DNA of 5,504 bases from NCBI GenBank assembly GCA_035544515.1, contig DATKEG010000169.1, positions 1-5,504 on the forward strand, read 5' to 3'. Below the pieces are notes generated by a model. The model searched no databases and had not been told where the DNA came from. It was given only the letters and a program-made list of their open reading frames with translations. Below are positions 1 to 4,182 of this stretch, in pieces (position 1 is the stretch's first letter; every line of letters starts with the position of its first letter). A program made the position numbers and the translations under genes. This DNA is from DATKEG01 sp035544515 (GTDB taxonomy: Bacteria > Acidobacteriota > Vicinamibacteria > Fen-336).

Positions 1-1
1 C

Positions 2-271
2 GACCGCGTGCAGGGCCGGGGCAGCGCTGTGGAGACGCCGATCGGCCTCGTGCCGTCCCCGGAGGCGCTGCGGCTGGACGGGCTGCCGCTCTCCCGCGCG
101 GACGTGGAGGCCCTGCTCAAGGTGGACCGCGAGGAATGGGCGGCGGAGGTGCCGGAGATGCACGCATTCTTCGACCGCTTCGGCGCGCGCCTGCCCGCCG
201 AGCTCGGCCGCGCGCTCGACACGCTCGGCGACCAGCTGGCCACGGCCACCGCCGGACGCACGGCCGGCTGA
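2..271 (+). CDS. pckG: Phosphoenolpyruvate carboxykinase (GTP), C-terminal end (5' truncated)
   Basis: These are the last 89 codons of a gene that begins left of the window; the frame is open from base 2 and stops with TGA at 269-271. GTP-dependent PEPCK (EC 4.1.1.32) interconverts oxaloacetate and PEP with GTP in the cytoplasm, linking the TCA cycle to gluconeogenesis. The fragment was recognised by the conserved tail of the family: an R-V-x-G-R-G start, then the AVETPIG motif near the nucleotide-binding lobe, a 'PSPEALRLDGL' stretch, and the terminal 'VDREEWAAEVPEMHAFFDRFG' type segment leading to a Leu/Glu-rich helix. The family is usually about 600 residues, so roughly 85% lies outside. 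The ATP-dependent PEPCK family does not have this ending. The internal GTG at 8-10 is a valine codon, not a start. No frameshift is seen. Identification rests on remembered family motifs. Confidence 0.9.
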   Translation, partial: DRVQGRGSAVETPIGLVPSPEALRLDGLPLSRADVEALLKVDREEWAAEVPEMHAFFDRFGARLPAELGRALDTLGDQLATATAGRTAG

Positions 272-272
272 A

Positions 273-291
273 GGCGGGCGCGGCCCCCGCC
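273..291 (+). terminator. GC hairpin just after the PEPCK stop, weak terminator candidate
   Basis: GGCGGG (273-278) pairs with CCCGCC (286-291) around a 7-base loop, starting one base after the stop codon. There is no T-run after it, so it is not a classical intrinsic terminator. In DNA this GC-rich, such stems also arise by chance. It may act with the second hairpin at 313-330 or with Rho. Confidence 0.25.
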
Positions 292-294
292 CGG

Positions 295-310
295 TGTGAC
301 GTCGGTCACG
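295..310. promoter_or_regulatory. Dyad operator TGTGA-N6-TCACG, candidate activator site
   Basis: The two half-sites read TGTGA (295-299) and TCACG (306-310), separated by six bases. The inner GTGAC/GTCAC arms are a perfect 5-base inverted repeat around GTCG. The spacing and sequence are one base away from the CRP/FNR-family core TGTGA-N6-TCACA. The dyad is centred near base 302.5, about 126 bases upstream of the start point predicted from the σ54-like promoter at 403-418. That is within the usual range for an enhancer site of a σ54 activator, but unusually far for direct CRP activation. It lies in a non-coding gap. Which protein binds it, if any, cannot be read from the window. Confidence 0.45.
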
Positions 311-312
311 TT

Positions 313-330
313 CGCCGCCGCCCGGCGGCG
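313..330 (+). terminator. GC hairpin in the PEPCK/TPR-gene gap
   Basis: CGCCGCC (313-319) pairs perfectly with GGCGGCG (324-330) around a 4-base GCCC loop. It sits 42 bases past the PEPCK stop and has no following T-run. It could end PEPCK transcripts with help from Rho or stabilise their 3' end, or it may be a composition artefact of GC-rich DNA. Confidence 0.25.
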
Positions 331-402
331 CGCTGTCCTGTGGCGAGGCCGCCCGAGCGCTATCCTGCCGCGGCCGCGGCCGGCGGGCCAACGGGTTGCC
401 GG

Positions 403-418
403 TGGCATTCCCGTTGCT
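403..418 (+). promoter_or_regulatory. Putative σ54 (RpoN) -24/-12 promoter for the TPR-like gene
   Basis: TGGCAT (403-408), five bases, then TTGCT (414-418) closely matches the σ54 consensus TGGCAC-N5-TTGCW, with one mismatch at the last base of the -24 box. The invariant GG (404-405) and GC (416-417) have the required 10-base separation. Counting 12 bases from the GC puts the start point near 429, giving a leader of about 14 bases that still contains the whole AGGAGG at 432-437. σ54 promoters need an ATP-driven enhancer-binding protein bound upstream; the dyad at 295-310 is a candidate site. No convincing σ70 -35/-10 pair was found in the same gap. Confidence 0.6.
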
Positions 419-431
419 TTCCCGCAGCGGC

Positions 432-437
432 AGGAGG
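432..437 (+). promoter_or_regulatory. Ribosome binding site fixing the TPR-like gene start
   Basis: A full AGGAGG Shine-Dalgarno sequence lies five bases before the ATG at 443. It decides the start against the upstream in-frame GTG at 296, which would add 49 residues with no recognisable feature and would read through the promoter region. The chosen ATG begins a typical signal peptide. Confidence 0.85.
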
Positions 438-442
438 ACGCC

Positions 443-1396
443 ATGAAGAGGCTGGCCGCCGCCGTCACCGCCGTCCTGGCCTTTCCGCTCGCCACAGCCG
501 CCGCGCCCGAGCCGACCTGCGATCCCGCGCGGATCGATCCCGAGAGCTACCGGCTCACCACGCGCGCCCAGGCCCTGAACCTGCTCGAGCCGCGCTACTC
601 GTGGTGGGACGGGTTCAACCTGGGCAAACACGTGGACGACCTGGGCGACCTCAACGACGTGGCCACCCGGCTGGCCGAGCGCGCGCTGGAGATCGACGAG
701 TCGAACCTCATGGCCCTGAGCATCCTGGCGCGCCAGTACCTGATCGTGGACGAGCCCGAGAAGGCCGAGGAGGCCTGGGCGCGCACGCTGCGCGCGGGCG
801 GCGCGGTCGTCTGGAGCAGCACGCTCCACGACGTGGACGCGCGGACGTTCCACTTCCTGGCCTTCGATCGCGACCACCTGCGCGTGTACACCATGGAGAC
901 GCTCAACCGCGGCCCCGTCGAGCGCCAGTTCTACGGGCTGCCGAGGTTCCCCGAGGCCCGCAACGAGCGCTTCTACGCCGCCATGGCCGGCTGCCTCGAC
1001 GCGTCTCTGGCGCCGGAGGCGGTCGTCCCCTGGTCCGACGTCCGCGAGGTCAAGGCCGGCAACTGGGTGCTCTGGTTCAAGCTCGTCCACCCGATCACGG
1101 TGCGGTCCGATCGCACGGGGAAGGCGAAGAAGATCGACGAGATCAAGGTCAACCTGCACGGACGGACGGGCGAGCTGGAGGTGTACAAGCCGGTGGGCTC
1201 CGACGAGCTGGCCATGCGCGGCCGCGGGCCCGCCGCCTACAACGACCTGGTGCGGCGCACCCTGGTCAAGTTCGTGGACCCGGACAAGCGGATGAAGCTG
1301 CCCAAGCTCAGCCCGGGCGCTACCAAGGGGGGTTCAGGGGGGAGCGCTCGGGCCATCGGAGCCCGCTTGACCGTCGGCGCGAGCGATCCCCCCTGA
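443..1396 (+). CDS. Exported TPR-like protein of unknown function
   Basis: A 317-residue protein that I do not recognise as a named family. Residues 1-21 form a Sec signal peptide: Lys2-Arg3, a hydrophobic core, and a likely AAA cleavage near 21. There is no lipobox, so a soluble periplasmic or extracellular location is expected. Residues 70-118 carry two helices with TPR spacing: 'ATRLAERALEIDESNLMALS', then 'YLIVDEPEKAEEAWARTL'. Before them is an aromatic patch, Y52-S-W-W-D-G-F58. Residues 207-250 (W208, W211, F212; then IDEIKVNLHGRTGELEVY) look like a run of β-strands, a second, unassigned domain. Only two Cys are present (26 and 184), which could form a disulfide. The start is set by the AGGAGG at 432-437. 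The gene follows a σ54-type promoter and converges on the kinase gene. The last ~28 residues are Gly/Ser/Ala-rich and are encoded largely by an inverted repeat (1334-1396), so the tail may be an acquired extension. Existence of the gene is well supported; its role is unknown. Confidence 0.85.
   Translation: MKRLAAAVTAVLAFPLATAAAPEPTCDPARIDPESYRLTTRAQALNLLEPRYSWWDGFNLGKHVDDLGDLNDVATRLAERALEIDESNLMALSILARQYLIVDEPEKAEEAWARTLRAGGAVVWSSTLHDVDARTFHFLAFDRDHLRVYTMETLNRGPVERQFYGLPRFPEARNERFYAAMAGCLDASLAPEAVVPWSDVREVKAGNWVLWFKLVHPITVRSDRTGKAKKIDEIKVNLHGRTGELEVYKPVGSDELAMRGRGPAAYNDLVRRTLVKFVDPDKRMKLPKLSPGATKGGSGGSARAIGARLTVGASDPP
1334..1396. repeat. 63-base imperfect inverted repeat overlapping the 3' end of the TPR-like gene
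   Basis: The 17-base left arm (1334-1350) and right arm (1380-1396) are complementary at 16 of 17 positions; the only mismatch is G1344 against A1386. Inside, GGCC (1351-1354) and CGG (1357-1359) partly continue the stem against 1371-1378. The right arm ends exactly in the TGA stop codon. An additional G6 run (1327-1332) precedes the left arm. This could be a dispersed palindromic (REP- or MITE-like) element, or a hairpin separating two convergent transcripts. It has no flanking T-run in either direction, so it is not a standard terminator. Copy number in the genome cannot be known here. Confidence 0.7.
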
Positions 1397-1412
1397 GATG
1401 ACGCAAGACGAG

Positions 1413-1429
1413 GCCGCGCGCAGCGCGGC
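1413..1429. terminator. GC hairpin between convergent genes
   Basis: GCCGCGC (1413-1419) and GCGCGGC (1423-1429) form a perfect 7-base stem with a 3-base GCA loop. It lies inside the 42-base gap between the stops of the TPR-like gene and the kinase gene. It could serve as a shared bidirectional transcription stop together with the larger inverted repeat, but it lacks T-runs. Confidence 0.35.
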
Positions 1430-1438
1430 GGCGCTGAC

Positions 1439-3460
1439 TCAGGCCGCCGTCGCCTCCGAGCGTGACGAGATCCGGCCGAGGTCGGAGAGCAGGTCCTCCA
1501 CCCGCGGGTAGCGCCGGTCGGGGACCTTCTCCAGGCAGCGCAGGATCAACGTCTCGAGCTCGGCCGGCAGCGCCGGGTTCAGGGCGCGGGGCCGCGGCGG
1601 CGCCTTCTGGATGTGCGCCACCACCACCTCCATGGCGGAGGCGCCGTCGAAGGGCAGCTTCCCGGTGAAGATCTCGAAGAGGACGACGCCGAGGGAGTAG
1701 ATGTCGGAGCGGAAATCGGCGGTCTTGCCCTGTGCCTGCTCCGGCGGCATGTAGTCCGGCGTCCCCATCACCACCCCGGTGCTGGTGAGGCCGGCGGCCG
1801 CCCCCTTCATCTCCGAGACGCGCGAGATGCCGAAGTCCATGATCTTCAGCTCGCCCGTCTCGGGCAGGATGAGCATGTTGTGCGGCTTGATGTCGCGGTG
1901 GACCACGCCGCCGTGGTGCGCCGCCTCCAGGCCCTGGCAGGCCTGCTTGGCCACGCGCAGGCCCACGCCCAGCGGCAGCGCGCCCTTGTTGCGCAGCAGG
2001 TCCTTGAGCGTCACGCCCTCGAGGTACTCCATCGAGATGTAGGGCGTGCCGCCCGTCTCGCCGAAATCGTGGGTGCGGAGCACGTTGCGGTGCGTGATGC
2101 GGCGCGCGAGCTTGATCTCCTGCTTGAACCGCTCCAGCAGCCCGGGATCGTCGCGCAACACGTCCGCGCGCACCACCTTGAGCGCCACCTCCTCGTCCAG
2201 CTGCCGGTCGTAGGCCCGGTAGACGACGCCCATCCCGCCCCGGCCCAGCGTGGCGCGGATGTCGTAGCGGCCCGCGAAGAGGACGCCCGGGGTCGGTCCG
2301 GCCGCGCCGGACGAGGCCGCGGCCGGCTGCGTGGGCGCTTCGACCACCGTCTCGTCGCCCGTCACCCCCGAGCCCTTCTTCAAGAGCGTGATGCCCTCGC
2401 GCAGGTAGTCGATCATCTGCTGCTTCTCGCGCAGGTCGGCCAGCAGGTTGTTGAAGGCGCGCGCGAGCACGCCGATCTCGTCGCTGGTGTCCACGGCCAC
2501 CTTGCCCGCGTAGGAGCCGTCGCGGGCGCGCTCCACGAGCGTGACCAGGCGCCGCACCGGTCCCGTGATGCGCGTGGCGGCCGCGTAGGCCAGGCCGAGC
2601 GCGAGCACCATCACGGCGCCGGCCACCCCCACCAGGCTCGTCCGGAAGCCGCGGAAGGAGGCCATCTCCTCGGCCAGGCTGCGCAGGACGAGCACCGAAC
2701 CCAGCGTCTCGCCCCCCGCGGACCGCAGCGGCACGCGCAGGGCGAGATGCCGCTCCGGGCCGAGACCGAGCTCGAACGGCTCCCGCTCCGGCGAAGATGC
2801 CGAGCCCAGGGCCGCCGGCAGCGCCCCCTCCTGCGGACCCAGCGAGGATGCGGCCACGCGCGGCGGCTGCCCCGGCGCCTGGGTGAGGAACGCGACCTGG
2901 CTGTGCGTGAGCTTGCGGATCTGGCTGGCCAGGGCCTCGTTGAGCGCGTATCCGGCGATGAGGACGCCCTTGAGGTCGGGGCCGGTCGACATGGGCACGG
3001 AGACCGCGTGGAACAGCCGGTCGCCCTGCCGCCACAGCGTGGAGGATTCCTCGCCCTCCAGGGGTCTCGTGACCACCGGGTCGGCGGACAGGTCCTCGCC
3101 CTGCGCGCCGGGACGGTCGGTGCGCGCGAGCACCACGCCGTCGGGATCCGTGGCGATGAAGAAGTCGGCCTTGAGCTCCAGGTTCCGCTCGCGCAGCGAG
3201 TCGAGGATCGTGGCCTCGTCGGTGTTCTCCACCAGCGCCTTGAACGCGGGGTCGTTGCCCAGCACGCGTATGCCGAGCTTGAGCTTCGCGTAGCGGTCGG
3301 CCTGGAAGGTGTCCCAGACCTCGCTCGTCTCGGCCAGGGCCTGGCGCAGGGTCTGCTGGGCGAGCCGATCGGCCTGGCGCGTGGTGAAGGCCAGGGTGGT
3401 GCCCACGAGCGCCACTACCAGCGCGCTGGTGAAGAGCAGGATCTTCTGGGTCAGGGTCAT
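1439..3460 (-). CDS. Membrane Ser/Thr protein kinase with Cache-like sensor and HAMP domain
   Basis: A 673-residue protein, N to C: TM1 about 6-27; a periplasmic sensor of about 240 residues (28-271), with 'FFIATDPDGVVLARTD' near 100-115 typical of Cache folds; TM2 about 273-295; HAMP 296-345 (P301, and D327-E-I-G in the second helix); a Pro/Ala linker 362-395; then a Hanks-type kinase 399-660. The kinase appears active: Gly loop LGRGGMGVVY (405-414), K428 in VALK, E448 in helix C, HRDIKPHN (521-528; catalytic D523, N528), DFG (542-544), PPE (572-574), D586 and R650. Thr/Ser at 559-561 and T567 in the activation segment are candidate phosphosites. It should phosphorylate proteins on Ser/Thr in response to an envelope signal; ligand and substrates are unknown. 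The ATG at 3460 is chosen because it opens TM1; upstream extension in frame only reads the cupredoxin gene in the wrong frame. There is no clear SD. It follows the cupredoxin gene by 35 bases and is probably co-transcribed. There are no PASTA repeats or C-terminal extension. Confidence 0.93.
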   Translation of the reverse strand: MTLTQKILLFTSALVVALVGTTLAFTTRQADRLAQQTLRQALAETSEVWDTFQADRYAKLKLGIRVLGNDPAFKALVENTDEATILDSLRERNLELKADFFIATDPDGVVLARTDRPGAQGEDLSADPVVTRPLEGEESSTLWRQGDRLFHAVSVPMSTGPDLKGVLIAGYALNEALASQIRKLTHSQVAFLTQAPGQPPRVAASSLGPQEGALPAALGSASSPEREPFELGLGPERHLALRVPLRSAGGETLGSVLVLRSLAEEMASFRGFRTSLVGVAGAVMVLALGLAYAAATRITGPVRRLVTLVERARDGSYAGKVAVDTSDEIGVLARAFNNLLADLREKQQMIDYLREGITLLKKGSGVTGDETVVEAPTQPAAASSGAAGPTPGVLFAGRYDIRATLGRGGMGVVYRAYDRQLDEEVALKVVRADVLRDDPGLLERFKQEIKLARRITHRNVLRTHDFGETGGTPYISMEYLEGVTLKDLLRNKGALPLGVGLRVAKQACQGLEAAHHGGVVHRDIKPHNMLILPETGELKIMDFGISRVSEMKGAAAGLTSTGVVMGTPDYMPPEQAQGKTADFRSDIYSLGVVLFEIFTGKLPFDGASAMEVVVAHIQKAPPRPRALNPALPAELETLILRCLEKVPDRRYPRVEDLLSDLGRISSRSEATAA

Positions 3461-3495
3461 CAGGCGACTCGGGGGGGTACCGCGGCGGGCGTCAT
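3460..3495 (-). other. 11-codon mini-ORF linking the cupredoxin and kinase genes
   Basis: Directly after the cupredoxin TAG (3498-3496) comes ATG (3495-3493). It opens an 11-codon frame (MTPAAVPPRVA) whose TGA (3462-3460) overlaps the kinase ATG by one base, as TGATG. The kinase start has no recognisable Shine-Dalgarno, so re-initiation or coupling through this frame is conceivable. No SD precedes the mini-ORF either, and such short frames occur by chance, so this is not claimed as a real peptide gene. Confidence 0.2.
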
Positions 3496-4158
3496 CTAAT
3501 ACCGCTCCCCGGGGCCGTAGCTCGAGCCATCCTTGCGCTTGTGGGTGACACGCCGGTACTTCGAGGCGTCGAGCACCAGGTCCACACGCGCCTGGCCTTC
3601 GGCGGGAACGGCCACGGCCTGGCTCACCTCTCCCGCCCGCTCCTGCCAGGCCCTGAGGGTGTACCGCCCGGCCGGGAGGTCGGAGAGGGTGAAGGAGCCG
3701 TCGGGGGCGGCGCGCGTGAAGTGCGGGTTGTCCCGCACCAGCACGATCGCGCTCATCTGCGGGTGGATGTTGCAGTACACGCGGACGAGGCCGGGCGCCT
3801 GGAACGTCCAGCTCCCGCTCTTCGGACGCTTGTACAGGTCGAGGTCGAAGCGGTTCTCGCCGGAGACCGAGAACACGTTGTGGAAGATGGGGTCCTCGTT
3901 GGGGAAGTCGACGGTGCCGCCCACGGGCACCACGGCCACGCGCGGCAGGAAGGCCTTGCCCTTCATGGTGATCTTCGCGCGCACGGCGGCGCGTGGCCGC
4001 GTCTGCGGGCCGTCGAGGTAGACGACCACGTCCGAGAGGTCCTTGGCGCGTCGCCCGCCCTTGTGCAGCAGCTCGACCCGGCCGCCGACGCTGCCCGCCA
4101 GCACCGGCCCGGCCAGGCCGCATAGCGCGATCGCCAGCAAGGAGCGCACGCTCAGCAA
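3496..4158 (-). CDS. Secreted cupredoxin (type-1 copper) protein with carboxypeptidase-regulatory-like domain
   Basis: A 220-residue exported protein. Residues 1-21 are a signal peptide, with likely cleavage after VLA (19-21). Residues 60-142 form a cupredoxin domain: 'VAVVPVGGTVDFPNEDPIFHN' contributes H93, and YCNIHPQM gives C129, H132 and M135. This complete His-Cys-His-Met set has C-x2-H-x2-M spacing, the short ligand loop known from amicyanin. Residues 150-196 ('PDGSFTLSDLPAGRYTLRAW') form a β-sandwich like carboxypeptidase regulatory domains. A basic/aromatic tail follows (200-220). Proteins of this type are often annotated as plastocyanin-like or methylamine-utilisation-type; an electron-transfer or copper-binding role in the envelope is likely, but the partner is unknown. 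The start is TTG at 4158, since an in-frame TAG (4173-4171) lies just upstream; GTG at 4149 is an alternative that also keeps the signal peptide. No SD is evident. It is the first gene of a probable pair with the downstream kinase and is divergent from the M28 peptidase. Confidence 0.88.
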   Translation of the reverse strand: MLSVRSLLAIALCGLAGPVLAGSVGGRVELLHKGGRRAKDLSDVVVYLDGPQTRPRAAVRAKITMKGKAFLPRVAVVPVGGTVDFPNEDPIFHNVFSVSGENRFDLDLYKRPKSGSWTFQAPGLVRVYCNIHPQMSAIVLVRDNPHFTRAAPDGSFTLSDLPAGRYTLRAWQERAGEVSQAVAVPAEGQARVDLVLDASKYRRVTHKRKDGSSYGPGERY

Positions 4159-4182
4159 AGCGCGCGAATTCTAGCACAGCGC
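4159..4182. promoter_or_regulatory. Compact divergent promoter region between cupredoxin and M28 peptidase genes
   Basis: Only 24 bases separate the two proposed TTG starts, in one of the few relatively AT-containing patches of the window. On the minus strand TAGAAT (4173-4168) resembles a -10 box and would place transcription start within a few bases of the cupredoxin TTG, implying an almost leaderless mRNA. No matching -35 was found. AAGCGC (4158-4163) and GCGCTT (4179-4184) form a perfect 6-base inverted repeat that touches both starts and could be an operator. No -10 box for the plus strand is clear. Confidence 0.35.

Noticed and set aside
361..366. TATCCT as a σ70 -10 box for the TPR-like gene
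   Set aside because: It is only a 4 of 6 match with no -35 partner at 16-18 bases; the σ54-like element downstream is a much better match and better placed for the SD.
367..380. Perfect 14-base palindrome GCCGCGGCCGCGGC
   Set aside because: It is composed only of G and C in a region of extreme GC, so it is likely a composition effect; it has no useful position relative to the promoter.
1327..1359. Possible G-quadruplex from the G6 runs near the end of the TPR-like gene
   Set aside because: Only three runs of three or more G and a final GG are present, and the region is better explained by the strong inverted repeat pairing the G-run with the C-run.
136..1401. A 421-codon plus-strand frame across PEPCK and the TPR-like gene
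   Set aside because: It is a shadow frame: Arg/Gly/Ala/Pro-rich, spanning the intergenic promoter region and overlapping two better-supported genes.
1320..3035. A 571-codon minus-strand frame overlapping the kinase
   Set aside because: It is an alternate-frame shadow of the same gene with Arg/Gly/Ala-rich low-complexity translation; long stop-free frames are expected at this GC content.
1613..3499. A 628-codon open frame on the plus strand opposite the kinase
   Set aside because: It is the antisense shadow of the kinase gene: the translation is rich in Arg/His/Gly/Ala with no domain motif, while the minus strand encodes a complete set of kinase and HAMP motifs.
3461..4177. Upstream extension of the kinase to a 912-residue protein
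   Set aside because: The extra 239 residues read the cupredoxin gene in the wrong frame and are Arg/Pro-rich without motifs; the ATG at 3460 starts directly at a membrane segment.
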